Source of the DNA: Phytopseudomonas straminea
GTDB taxonomy: Bacteria > Pseudomonadota > Gammaproteobacteria > Pseudomonadales > Pseudomonadaceae
Reading direction: 5' to 3'
Length of the DNA stretch: 64,000 nt
NCBI RefSeq assembly: GCF_900112645.1
Contig: NZ_FOMO01000012.1
Location: 1 to 64,000, forward strand
In this document: piece by piece, positions 14,968 to 22,845 of the stretch
Layout: every line of letters begins with the position of its first letter
How positions within the stretch are numbered: position 1 is the stretch's first letter
Notes under the pieces: model-generated
The model's database searches: none
What the model saw: the letters and a program-made list of their open reading frames with translations, nothing else
What the model was told of the DNA's origin: nothing
Made by a program: the position numbers and the translations under genes

Positions 14968-16503
14968 ATGGAAGAACTCAAGGAGCATTACTTGGACCGT
15001 TTGAAGATCAAAATAAACAATGTGAAAAACATAATATCTGCAGATATTGAACTGCCGATAGAGGGTGGCTTATATAGCTTAGTGGGCGGTAACGGGTGTG
15101 GTAAAAGCACACTTATGCTTATCATGTCAGTGTTACTAAGTCCAAAGCGGTTTAACATGCTTCAACATGAAGACTACAGTGAAGACTCAACTATAGATAT
15201 CGGAATAGCCACAGCAGAAGGCGAGAAAAATTATAACTGGCACGTCAAAAGAAGGCATGATAACGAAACAATGATGTGGTGGTGCGCAACCAGTCCAGCA
15301 CATTACAAAGGGGTGTACGAGGGCAGCCTGTTTTACGGAACAAGATTTCGAGACTCAACCATAGTTGATAAACTACTACGCAGCAACTCCATTGCAGGCG
15401 AGCACATAGTTGAAGCATTCGACTACGTAAAAGATAATTTGAGCTACATTCTCCATGGCGATAACAACCATTATCGAACAATGAAGAAAATTCGGAACAA
15501 AAAGATATCCGAGGAGTTTGAGCTTTCAAATCTCCCCTACTTCATGAGCACTCCGAAGGGTGCTCTTCTCAGTCAATACCGCATGAGCTCTGGCGAGTGC
15601 CTACTTATCTCCCTACTCAACTACATCTATCATGCTTTAGTAAACCAAGGAACAGGCAAAAAAGTCACTGACAAAACCTTCTTCATTCTTATTGACGAGA
15701 TTGAACTTGCCTTACATCCTATAGCTATCTCCAGGTTAATCTCGTACTTAAACTCGCTCCTAGTCACTTACCCGAAGCTATGTGTGTATCTCACATCACA
15801 TTCGCCCGAGGTAATCAGAGCATTAAAACCTCAAAACATGTACCTTATCAATAATACTGAAGGGCATGTACAATTAATAAATCCGTGCTTCCCAAGCTAC
15901 GCAATAAGAGAAATATACCGACACGACGGCTTCGACTATTTAATATTAGCAGAAGACTCCCTTGCCTCATTAGTTATTGACGGAGTAATAGCCGACAGCG
16001 GCCTTAAAGAGAGCAGACTCGTTCATATTTCGCCAGTAGGTGGTTGGCAGAATGTTCTGAATCTGCACATGGACTTACTTCGCCATAACGTGATAGGCGT
16101 AAACAAAAAAATCATTAGCATTCTTGATGGAGACGTAGCCACTGAAGTTGAAAAGAAAGAAAATTACAAGAATCTTGCCAAAGCGTTCCTACCGATTCAA
16201 AGCATAGAAAAATTTATCTACGAGATAGTTTTCAAAAAATCAATGCCAAAAATAAGAAAAACAATTAACGACAAATATTTCCCAATTAAATCGCTAGACG
16301 ACTTAATGGCCGAGCATATCGACCAATATGATTCAAAAGCTAAATCTCCAGACAAACTTTTCTACTTCCGAGTCAAGAAAGATCTAGAAGGAAGAAACAT
16401 TGATGAATCCTACTTCATAAGAAATCTAAGCGAAGACATCAAACGAGAAGTAGACTTCACTTCTTTTTCAAACACACTACGCAGGCTACTTAACACCGTA
16501 TAG
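14968..16503 (+). CDS. AAA ATPase with TOPRIM-like C-terminus (OLD-like, putative phage-defence protein)
   Basis: A 511-residue protein. The N-terminal SMC/AAA-type ATPase has Walker A GGNGCGKST at 40-48, signature-like MSSGE at 206-210, Walker B FILIDEIELALHP (D243, E244) and switch His in TSHSPE (H278). The C-terminal part shows a TOPRIM pattern: LILAED (E329), then ISILDGD (D387, D389), then LPIQSIEKFIYE near 410. This layout is that of OLD-like nucleases and related AAA-TOPRIM defence proteins. The gene is very AT-rich: 14 G+C in the 60 bases from 16201 and 26 in the 60 from 15721, against about 70% in neighbours. It stands alone. The ATG at 14968 has no ribosome-binding site, but an in-frame TTG at 14992 follows AAGGAG by six bases, giving a 503-residue form. 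Defence function is inferred. Confidence 0.8.
   Translation: MEELKEHYLDRLKIKINNVKNIISADIELPIEGGLYSLVGGNGCGKSTLMLIMSVLLSPKRFNMLQHEDYSEDSTIDIGIATAEGEKNYNWHVKRRHDNETMMWWCATSPAHYKGVYEGSLFYGTRFRDSTIVDKLLRSNSIAGEHIVEAFDYVKDNLSYILHGDNNHYRTMKKIRNKKISEEFELSNLPYFMSTPKGALLSQYRMSSGECLLISLLNYIYHALVNQGTGKKVTDKTFFILIDEIELALHPIAISRLISYLNSLLVTYPKLCVYLTSHSPEVIRALKPQNMYLINNTEGHVQLINPCFPSYAIREIYRHDGFDYLILAEDSLASLVIDGVIADSGLKESRLVHISPVGGWQNVLNLHMDLLRHNVIGVNKKIISILDGDVATEVEKKENYKNLAKAFLPIQSIEKFIYEIVFKKSMPKIRKTINDKYFPIKSLDDLMAEHIDQYDSKAKSPDKLFYFRVKKDLEGRNIDESYFIRNLSEDIKREVDFTSFSNTLRRLLNTV
14980..14994 (+). promoter_or_regulatory. ribosome-binding site favouring a TTG start for the AAA/TOPRIM gene
   Basis: AAGGAG (14980-14985), six spacer bases, then TTG (14992-14994), in frame with the gene. 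The protein would begin MDRLKIKINNVKNI, which looks like the usual opening of SMC-type ATPases. The upstream ATG at 14968 has no comparable site. Confidence 0.55.
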
Positions 16504-16523
16504 CATTTTGACCTATGTATGTG

Positions 16524-16550
16524 AGGTGGCCGAGCGAAGCTTGTCCACCG
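16524..16550. repeat. GTGGA...TCCACC repeat right of the AAA/TOPRIM gene
   Basis: AGGTGGCCGAGCGAAGC then TTGTCCACCG. The right half shares CGAAGCTTGTCCACCG exactly with a copy at 17526-17554. It begins 21 bases after the AAA gene's stop codon. Confidence 0.6.
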
Positions 16551-16667
16551 CACTCAAAGCACCTACCCAGAATAAAAACCACAATCCTAGGCCTTGCTCC
16601 ACCAAGCCCCAGTCCTTACCTTGTGCGCTCGCTTTTATCCCGCCCTCAACCGCGAGCCTCATCCACC

Positions 16668-17456
16668 ATGAAAAATCTAAAAATCAGCGCCATCACCACC
16701 CTGCTTATCGGGCTGTCGGGTTTTGCCCAGGCTCAGGAAACGCCGTCGCATCTGGACAAGGTGCTGGAGAAGGGACAGCTGGCGGTGTGTACCACCGGTG
16801 ATTACAAGCCCTATACCTTCCTGCGCCAGGACGGCGACTACGAAGGCATCGATATCGAGATGGCTCAGTCGCTCGCGCAAAGCCTTGGGGTGAAGGTGCA
16901 GTGGGTGCCGACCACCTGGAAAACCCTGATGCCGGATATGGTGGCGGGCAAGTGCGATATCGGCATGGGCGGTATTTCGGTGACGCTGGAGCGCCAGAAG
17001 AAGGCGTTTTTCAGCAGTACCCTGGATGTCGACGGCAAAATCCCGCTGGTGCGCTGTGAAGACGTGTCGCGTTACCAGACCGTCGAGCAGATCAACAGGC
17101 CAGAAGTGCGCCTGATCGAGCCGGCCGGTGGCACCAACGAGGCCTTTGCGCGGGCTTATCTGCCCAAGGCGCAGCTGAATTTCCATGACAACAACACCAT
17201 CTTCCAGGAACTGCTGGATAAGCGCGCCGACGTGATGATCACCGACTCGTCCGAAGCTCTGTACCAGCAGAAACGCATGCCCGGTCTATGCGCCGTCAAC
17301 CCGACCGCCTACATGCAATACGGCGAAAAAGCCTACCTGCTGCCCCGCGATGACATGACCTGGAAAAGCTATGTGGATCAGTGGCTGCACCTGAGCAAGG
17401 CCACCGGCGCGTATCAGAAAACCCTTGGCCACTGGCTGGCGGTACCGGGGCAGTAA
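16668..17456 (+). CDS. periplasmic cyclohexadienyl dehydratase-like (PheC-type) / amino-acid-binding-protein-fold protein
   Basis: A 262-residue exported protein. Signal peptide MKNLKISAITTLLIGLSGFAQA is followed by a family-3 solute-binding fold. It strongly resembles P. aeruginosa PheC, which converts prephenate or arogenate in the periplasm: VCTTGDYKPYTF, GISVTLERQKKAFFS, EPAGGTNEAFARAYLPKA, DNNTIFQELLDKRADVMITDSSEA and KAYLLPRDD. The Glu in TDSSEA matches the position used as proton donor in PheC (family knowledge, aligned from memory). An alternative is a PheC paralogue without enzyme activity, binding an amino acid. No transporter subunits are adjacent. The ATG at 16668 opens the signal peptide. 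Confidence 0.7.
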   Translation: MKNLKISAITTLLIGLSGFAQAQETPSHLDKVLEKGQLAVCTTGDYKPYTFLRQDGDYEGIDIEMAQSLAQSLGVKVQWVPTTWKTLMPDMVAGKCDIGMGGISVTLERQKKAFFSSTLDVDGKIPLVRCEDVSRYQTVEQINRPEVRLIEPAGGTNEAFARAYLPKAQLNFHDNNTIFQELLDKRADVMITDSSEALYQQKRMPGLCAVNPTAYMQYGEKAYLLPRDDMTWKSYVDQWLHLSKATGAYQKTLGHWLAVPGQ

Positions 17457-17479
17457 AAGAGCGCCCGCGGCGATCGGAG

Positions 17480-17615
17480 TGGTGGATGGATAAAGCGTCA
17501 TCCACCCTACGCCCTACCGACAAGTAGGGTGGACAACGCGAAGCTTGTCCACCGTTCGCAACTTGCACTGCCATAGTGGATAAAGCGCCAGCTACGCGCC
17601 CCGATCCACCTTACG
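17480..17615. repeat. cluster of three intergenic GTGGA/TCCACC repeat modules
   Basis: Three hairpin-like modules in tandem: TGGTGGATGGATAAAGCGTC..ATCCACCCTAC (17480-17510), GTAGGGTGGACAACGCG..GTCCACCG (17524-17554) and TAGTGGATAAAGCGCCAGC..GATCCACCTTACG (17575-17615). They separate the converging PheC-like gene and the cioAB operon. No T-run marks a standard terminator. Confidence 0.7.
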
Positions 17616-17652
17616 AGTTATCCCGAGCCACCCTACCCGGCGAAAACGGCTC

Positions 17653-17796
17653 CTACGGCGTACTCAACCCCGCCGCATTCATAAACAGCCGCAACAGATA
17701 TGACACCAGCCCCAGGCTCAGCACGCTGACCGTCCAGATGCCGGCCAGCCAGGCGATGCGTTGCCAGAGGGGTTTCTTTTCGCTGAACTTGTTCAT
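17653..17796 (-). CDS. DUF2474 small membrane protein of the cyanide-insensitive oxidase operon
   Basis: A 47-residue protein with one transmembrane helix (WQRIAWLAGIWTVSVLSLGLVSYLLRLFM) after a basic N-terminus MNKFSEKKPLW. DUF2474 proteins follow bd-type oxidase genes and are thought to be a CydX-like accessory subunit. The start codon overlaps the cioB stop by one base (TGATG), so it is translationally coupled to cioB. Confidence 0.82.
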   Translation of the reverse strand: MNKFSEKKPLWQRIAWLAGIWTVSVLSLGLVSYLLRLFMNAAGLSTP

Positions 17797-18803
17797 CAGT
17801 GGTACCCCTGATCCGGCGTGACCTTGCCGCGGAACACGTAGTAGCTCCAGGCGGTGTAGACGAGGATGATCGGGATGATTAGCAACGCGCCGACCAGCGC
17901 GAAGCCCTGACTTTGCGGCGGTGCGGCCGCCTGCCAGATGGTCAGCGAGCCGGGCACGATGTTCGGCCACAGGCTGATGCCCAGGCCGCTGTAGCCGAGG
18001 AAGATCAGCGCCAGGGTCAGCACGAACGGCTTGCTGTTGTCATAGTTGGCCACCGAGCGCAGCAGGTAGAAGAAGCTCGCCAGCACCAGCAACGGCACCG
18101 GGGCGAACCACAGCAGGTTGGGGAAGGTGAACCAGCGCTCGGCAATGCTCGCCTGGGACAGCGGCGTCCACAGGCTGACGATGCCAATCACCGACAGCAG
18201 CGCGAGGGCCAGTGGCCGGGCCAGGTCGTGCATCTGCTTTTGCAGGCGGCCTTCGGTCTTCATGATCAGCCAGGTGCAACCGAGCAGCGCATAAGCCGCG
18301 ATCAGCCCCAGGCCGCTGAACAGCGGAAACGGCGCCAGCCAGTCCAGCGAACCACCTGAGAATGCCCGGCCCTCGACCGGGATGCCTTCGATGAATGCGC
18401 CCAGCGCCACGCCCTGGAAGAAGGTCGCCGCCACCGAGCCGCCGATGAACGCCTTGTCCCAGATATGCCGCTTGTGGTCCTTGGCCTTGAAGCGAAACTC
18501 GAAGGCCACGCCGCGAAACACCAGGCCCAGCAGCATGAACATCAGTGGCAGATACAGGGCGCTGAGCACCACCGAGTAGGCCAGCGGAAAGGCCGCGAAC
18601 AGCCCGGCGCCGCCGAGCACCAGCCAGGTCTCGTTGCCGTCCCACACGGGCGCCACGGTGTTCATCATCACGTCGCGCTCGCCCTTGTCGGGCACGAACG
18701 GGAAGAGGATGCCGATGCCCAGATCGAAGCCGTCCATGATCACGTACATCATCACCCCGAAGACGATGATCACCGCCCAGATGACTGACAGATCGATACC
18801 CAT
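17796..18803 (-). CDS. cioB: cyanide-insensitive (bd-type) ubiquinol oxidase subunit II
   Basis: A 335-residue integral membrane subunit of the CydB family. It begins MGIDLSVIWAVIIVFGVMMYVIMDGFDLGIGILFPF and has GDNE-like acidic residues in WDGNETWLVLGGAGLFAAFP. It pairs with subunit I to reduce oxygen to water without cytochrome c. The ATG at 18803 is preferred to 18809 because GGGAGGG then sits at normal spacing and relatives start MGID. The cioA stop lies two bases upstream, so the two are coupled. Confidence 0.92.
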   Translation of the reverse strand: MGIDLSVIWAVIIVFGVMMYVIMDGFDLGIGILFPFVPDKGERDVMMNTVAPVWDGNETWLVLGGAGLFAAFPLAYSVVLSALYLPLMFMLLGLVFRGVAFEFRFKAKDHKRHIWDKAFIGGSVAATFFQGVALGAFIEGIPVEGRAFSGGSLDWLAPFPLFSGLGLIAAYALLGCTWLIMKTEGRLQKQMHDLARPLALALLSVIGIVSLWTPLSQASIAERWFTFPNLLWFAPVPLLVLASFFYLLRSVANYDNSKPFVLTLALIFLGYSGLGISLWPNIVPGSLTIWQAAAPPQSQGFALVGALLIIPIILVYTAWSYYVFRGKVTPDQGYH

Positions 18804-18805
18804 GG

Positions 18806-20251
18806 TCATGCCCTCCCTTCGGCGTGTTCACCGCCGTGGTCACTGTCGTCGGTGCCCTCTTTGGCGGCCGACAACGGCCGCGCGGGCGTATGCCGGGTGC
18901 CCGGCCCGCCGTCATCCTGATGATCGCCCTCGCCGGTGACCGGCCCCTTGCGCACCAGGCGCATCACGTAGCCGAAGCCCGCGCCGAACACCGCGAAGTA
19001 CACCACCACGAACAGCACCAGAGTCAGGCCCAATTGCGCGGCGCTGTGCATCGACACGCCCTCGGCGGTGCGCATCAGACCGTAGACCACCCACGGCTGG
19101 CGGCCGATCTCGGTGGTGAACCAGCCGGCGAGGATGGCGATCAACCCGGACGGGCCCATCCACAGGCAGAAGTACAGGAACGGGCGCGACCGGTAGAGGC
19201 TGCCGCGCCAGCGCAGCCACAGGCTCCACACACCGGCGAGGATCATCAGCAAGCCCATGGCGACCATGATGCGGAACGACCAGAACACGATGGTCGAGTT
19301 GGGCCGGTCCTCCTTGGCGAACTCCTTGAGCGCCGGCACCTGCTTGTCCAGGCTGTGGGTGAGGATCAGGCTGCCCAGGTACGGCACCTCGATCTTGAAG
19401 CGAGTCTCCTCGCGCTGCATGTCCGGCCAGCCGAACAGGATCAGCGGTGTCGGCTCGCCGGAGCTGTTGTCCCAGTGGCCTTCGATGGCGGCGATCTTCG
19501 CCGGTTGATGCTTCAGCGTGTTGAGGCCGTGGAAGTCGCCGATCACCGCCTGCACCGGGGCGACCAGCAGGGCCATCCACAGGGCCATGGAGAACATCTT
19601 GCGCATCGCCGGCGTATCGCGCCCGCGCAACAGGTGCCAGGCCGCCGAGGCGCCGACGAAGAACGCGGTGGCCAGGAATGCGGCGGTGGCCATGTGCGCC
19701 AGGCGATACGGGAACGACGGGTTGAACACCACCGCGAACCAGTCCACCGGGATCACCCGGCCGTCGACGATCTCGAAGCCCTGGGGCGTCTGCATCCAGC
19801 TGTTGGAGGCAAGAATCCAGAAGGTCGAGATCAGCGTGCCGACCGCCACCATCACCGTCGAGAAGAAGTGCAAGCCCGGCCCCACGCGGTTCCAGCCAAA
19901 CAGCATGACGCCGAGAAAGCCCGCCTCGAGGAAGAACGCGGTGAGCACCTCGTAGGCCAGCAGCGGCCCGGTGACCGAACCGGCGAAATCCGAGAAGGCA
20001 CTCCAGTTGGTGCCGAACTGGTAGGCCATCACCAGACCGGAGACCACACCCATGCCGAAGTTGACCGCGAAGATCTTCACCCAGAAGTGGTAGAGGTCGC
20101 GGTACACCGTCTGCCCGGTTTTCAGCCACAGGCCTTCGAGCACCGCCAGGTAACTGGCCAGGCCGATGGTGATGGCGGGAAAGATGATGTGAAAGGAAAT
20201 GGTGAAGGCGAACTGGATGCGCGCAAGATCCAAAGCCTCTAGGCCGAACAT
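18806..20251 (-). CDS. cioA: cyanide-insensitive (bd-type) ubiquinol oxidase subunit I
   Basis: A 481-residue haem-bearing subunit. Haem ligands are in context: His in FTISFHIIFPAITIG, His in PSFPYRLAHMATAAF, and a Met in the later transmembrane segment (FRIMVAMG). The quinol-site Lys/Glu pair is in HQPAKIAAIEGHW. The Q-loop is short, marking the cyanide-insensitive CioA type rather than the long E. coli CydA form. The C-terminal tail from about residue 435 is hydrophilic and probably disordered. GAGGGG precedes the ATG. An ANR/FNR box lies about 84 bases upstream. In P. aeruginosa ANR represses cioAB at low oxygen, so the same control is likely here. Confidence 0.93.
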   Translation of the reverse strand: MFGLEALDLARIQFAFTISFHIIFPAITIGLASYLAVLEGLWLKTGQTVYRDLYHFWVKIFAVNFGMGVVSGLVMAYQFGTNWSAFSDFAGSVTGPLLAYEVLTAFFLEAGFLGVMLFGWNRVGPGLHFFSTVMVAVGTLISTFWILASNSWMQTPQGFEIVDGRVIPVDWFAVVFNPSFPYRLAHMATAAFLATAFFVGASAAWHLLRGRDTPAMRKMFSMALWMALLVAPVQAVIGDFHGLNTLKHQPAKIAAIEGHWDNSSGEPTPLILFGWPDMQREETRFKIEVPYLGSLILTHSLDKQVPALKEFAKEDRPNSTIVFWSFRIMVAMGLLMILAGVWSLWLRWRGSLYRSRPFLYFCLWMGPSGLIAILAGWFTTEIGRQPWVVYGLMRTAEGVSMHSAAQLGLTLVLFVVVYFAVFGAGFGYVMRLVRKGPVTGEGDHQDDGGPGTRHTPARPLSAAKEGTDDSDHGGEHAEGRA

Positions 20252-20577
20252 GGACGTGCCCCTCGATCAGAGTTAGTTATCGACTTCTTGTTATGCGTGT
20301 ACCGCAGACAGCCAAGGCGAAAGGCGCCTTGATCTGGATCAATGGATCGCCTTCAGATTACGCCTCGCCACGCCACTTACCAGCGTGGCTGGATGCCGCG
20401 CGACAGGCTGTCGCTGCGGCGTTCTGACTTAGCTCCGCGGGCGCGGCGCAACGTGCGCGTTATCAGATGAAGGACTATGCAGCCGCTCGCGGCGTCAGGT
20501 AGCAACAGCGCGGCGAAAGAAGGCAGGCGAGGCGGCGAATCGCCACCGCCGGGAAATGGCCAAGGCTGTTGGCCCGC
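20252..20577. other. cioA promoter region and 3' flank of the monooxygenase gene
   Basis: About 326 bases without a gene. It holds the ANR/FNR box at 20329-20342 and an inverted repeat GCCACGC (20367-20373) / GCGTGGC (20383-20389). The reading frame from 20477 is GC-rich noise without family resemblance. Confidence 0.45.
20329..20342. promoter_or_regulatory. ANR/FNR box upstream of cioA
   Basis: TTGATCTGGATCAA fits the TTGAT-N4-ATCAA consensus perfectly in both half-sites. Its centre is 84 bases before the cioA start codon. ANR, the Pseudomonas FNR homologue, represses cioAB in P. aeruginosa; the same role is inferred here. Confidence 0.8.
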
Positions 20578-21897
20578 TCAGACGAACCGACTCGCCGGCC
20601 GAGCCAGGCCGAGGGTGTCGCGCAGCGTCTGGCCAGGATATTCGGTACGGAATAACCCCGACGCCTGCAAAGCCGGCACCACGCCTTCGAGAAACAGATC
20701 GCCTTGCGCTTCCAGGTAGGGCGGCAGGATCACGAAGCCGTCACAGGCACCCGCGCGGTACCAGGCGGCGAGCTGCTCGGCGACTCCTTCCGGCGAACCC
20801 ACTGGCGAGAAGAAGCTGAGGCTCTCGGCATAGCGCTTGCCCGTTTGCCCGACCGTCAGGCCCAGTTCGAGAGCCTGCTGGATCACATACTGAAAACGCC
20901 CCTTGCTGCCGGTGATGGCCTCGCGGATATCCGGGAACGGCCCATCCTGCGGGTACTGCGCCAGGTCGTGGTTCATGCTGGCGGACATGAAGCTCAACCC
21001 CGCCTCGGGGCGAATCAGCTCCTTGAGCAGACGATCCTTGGCCAGCGCCGCTGCATGGGTTTCGCCCACCACCGGCACGATGCCGGGCAGGATCTTCAGC
21101 GTGTCCGGGTCGCGCCCATGGCTGCGTGCCTTGTCCTTGAGCAGGCGGTAGAACGCCTTGGCGCGCTCCAGTTGCGGATGCACCACGAACACCACTTCGG
21201 CGTTCTTCGCCGCCAGGTCGAGAAACGCCTCGGACACCCCGGCCTGGATCAGCACCGGCTGGCCCTGGGGTGGGCGCGGAATGTTGATCGGCCCCTTGAT
21301 ATCGAAGAACTCGCCGCGGTGATGCAGGTAATGGAAGGCATCCGGGTCGGCGAACACGCCCTGCTGCGCGTCGAGCAGCAGCGCCTCGTCACCCCAGCTG
21401 TCCCAGAGTTTCTGCACCACCTCGATGAACTCGCCAGCGCGGGCATACCGCTCGGCATGGCCGTAGTGCTGTTGGCGGCCGAAGTTGCGCGCCTCGCCAT
21501 CGCTGACCGAGGTCACCAGATTCCAGGCCGCACGGCCGCCGCTGATGTGGTCGATATTGGCCAGCATGCGCGCCGCGCTGTAAGGCAGCGCATAGGACGA
21601 CGACACCGTACCGCCCACGCCAATGCGATCGGTCACAGCCGCCAGAGCGGACAGCAGGGTCAGCGGCTCGGGCCGCACCACCGGGCGGTAGCGCACCGTT
21701 TCGCCGAAGTGACCGCCATAGTTGTCGTCGATCGACAGTTTGTCGGCCACGAACAGCATGTCCAGGCAGGCCGCTTCGGCGCGCCGGGCAATGGTCTTGT
21801 ACAACGGCCAGTCGACCGAGCCGGTGGAGGCCGAATGCGGGTGTCGCCAGCCACCCTGATGGGTACCGGCCTCCAGGTACAGCGCCAGGTGCATCAT
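20578..21897 (-). CDS. FMN-dependent (bacterial-luciferase-like) monooxygenase, NtaA/SnaA/DszA family
   Basis: A 439-residue two-component flavin monooxygenase. N-terminal LALYLEAGTHQGGWRHP is followed by the conserved LLSALAAVTDRIGVGGTVSSSYALPYSAARMLANIDHISGGRAAWNLVTS block and by PPQGQPVLIQAGVSEAF, all typical of the NtaA/SnaA/DszA group. It would need reduced FMN from a separate reductase, which is not encoded nearby. It ends the sulfonate-type transport operon, with a four-base overlap with the binding protein (a second ATG at 21894 is also possible). It probably opens the imported molecule by releasing sulfite or splitting a C-S or C-N bond (inference). Confidence 0.85.
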   Translation of the reverse strand: MMHLALYLEAGTHQGGWRHPHSASTGSVDWPLYKTIARRAEAACLDMLFVADKLSIDDNYGGHFGETVRYRPVVRPEPLTLLSALAAVTDRIGVGGTVSSSYALPYSAARMLANIDHISGGRAAWNLVTSVSDGEARNFGRQQHYGHAERYARAGEFIEVVQKLWDSWGDEALLLDAQQGVFADPDAFHYLHHRGEFFDIKGPINIPRPPQGQPVLIQAGVSEAFLDLAAKNAEVVFVVHPQLERAKAFYRLLKDKARSHGRDPDTLKILPGIVPVVGETHAAALAKDRLLKELIRPEAGLSFMSASMNHDLAQYPQDGPFPDIREAITGSKGRFQYVIQQALELGLTVGQTGKRYAESLSFFSPVGSPEGVAEQLAAWYRAGACDGFVILPPYLEAQGDLFLEGVVPALQASGLFRTEYPGQTLRDTLGLARPASRFV

Positions 21898-22814
21898 GGC
21901 GTTTGCTCGGTGAAGAAGCTCGCTTCGATCACGCTGTCCGCCGGGAAGCTCCGCGGGATCAAGCCTTCACGCTGATACAGGTCGATGGTCGCCTGCTGCA
22001 GCGCGCGCACGGCGGCGAGGTCGGTCTCCGGCGTATTGACCTCACGCTGCACCTTGCCCAGCGCCACCGCCTGGGGCAGCTTGAGCAGGCTGGCGATGGC
22101 CTTGGCGTAGGGCTCGGGATGCGCCGCGCCCCAGATCCGCGCCTGCGCCAGCCGCGCGGCGAAATCCTTGAGTTCAGCACGCTTGCCCTGCAGCACCGTG
22201 TTGGCGGCCACCAGGTAATTGAGGCTCGGGTAGTCCTTGCCGTCGGCGAGAATCTTCGCGCCGCTCTGCTGCACGGCAAAGGATACGTAGGGCTCCCAGG
22301 TGGCGACGGCATCGACGCTGCCGTTGCTCAAGGCCAGGGTCGCCTCCGAGGGCGTGGTGTTGACGAAGGTCACGTCGCTCGGTTTCAGCCCGGCACGCGC
22401 CAGGGCATTGAGCGCCAGCGCCTGGCCGGACGAGCCTTTGACCGCGGCGATCTTCTTGCCATTGAGGTCGGCGACCGAGGCGATGCCGGCATTGCCGCTG
22501 ATGATCAACGCGTTGCCCAGGTAGCTCGCCGCCTGAATCGCCTTGGCCTCCAGCCCAGCCGCTGCGGCGAAGGTCAGCGGCGCCTCGCCGACCAGGCCAC
22601 CATCGAGGTGGCCGGCGCGCAGGGCTTCGAGCAACGGGGCGGCGTTGGGAAACTCGCGCCACTGGATCTGATAATCCAGGCCGTCGAGTACGCCGGCCGC
22701 CTCCATGACAGCGCGCGCATTGCCACGCTGGTCGCCGATGGTCAGGTCAGCGGCGGACACCGCCAGCGACAGGGTGGACAGTAAAAGGGCCGACAGGCCG
22801 GTGCGAATCTTCAT
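21894..22814 (-). CDS. sulfonate-type ABC transporter substrate-binding protein (Sec-exported)
   Basis: A 306-residue SsuA/TauA-like binding protein. Signal peptide MKIRTGLSALLLSTLSLAVSAADL, then LTIGDQRGNARAVMEAAGVL. Ligand-pocket segments are GEAPLTFAAAAG, VKGSSGQALALNALARAGL and DAVATWEPYVSFAVQ. It is the second binding protein of this cluster and is clearly different from the one at 24607. The gene lies between the ATPase and the monooxygenase. The 22814 start opens the signal peptide; an ATG at 22835 would add seven residues. Confidence 0.88.
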   Translation of the reverse strand: MKIRTGLSALLLSTLSLAVSAADLTIGDQRGNARAVMEAAGVLDGLDYQIQWREFPNAAPLLEALRAGHLDGGLVGEAPLTFAAAAGLEAKAIQAASYLGNALIISGNAGIASVADLNGKKIAAVKGSSGQALALNALARAGLKPSDVTFVNTTPSEATLALSNGSVDAVATWEPYVSFAVQQSGAKILADGKDYPSLNYLVAANTVLQGKRAELKDFAARLAQARIWGAAHPEPYAKAIASLLKLPQAVALGKVQREVNTPETDLAAVRALQQATIDLYQREGLIPRSFPADSVIEASFFTEQTP

Positions 22815-22845
22815 TAGACGGCTCCAACAGAACATAAGGGGATGC

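Noticed and set aside
11362..16503. Toxin-antitoxin, TldD/E pair and AAA/TOPRIM gene considered as one defence island
   Set aside because: The TldD/E pair has normal high GC and lies on the opposite strand; only the AAA/TOPRIM gene shows foreign composition, and no integrase or att-like repeats were found.
18824..20242. 472-codon open frame opposite cioA
   Set aside because: Arg/His/Gln-rich shadow; the membrane protein on the other strand is unambiguous.
20477..20719. 80-codon frame in the gap right of the cioA promoter
   Set aside because: Arg/Gly/Pro-rich composition, overlaps the monooxygenase 3' end and has no ribosome-binding site or family match.
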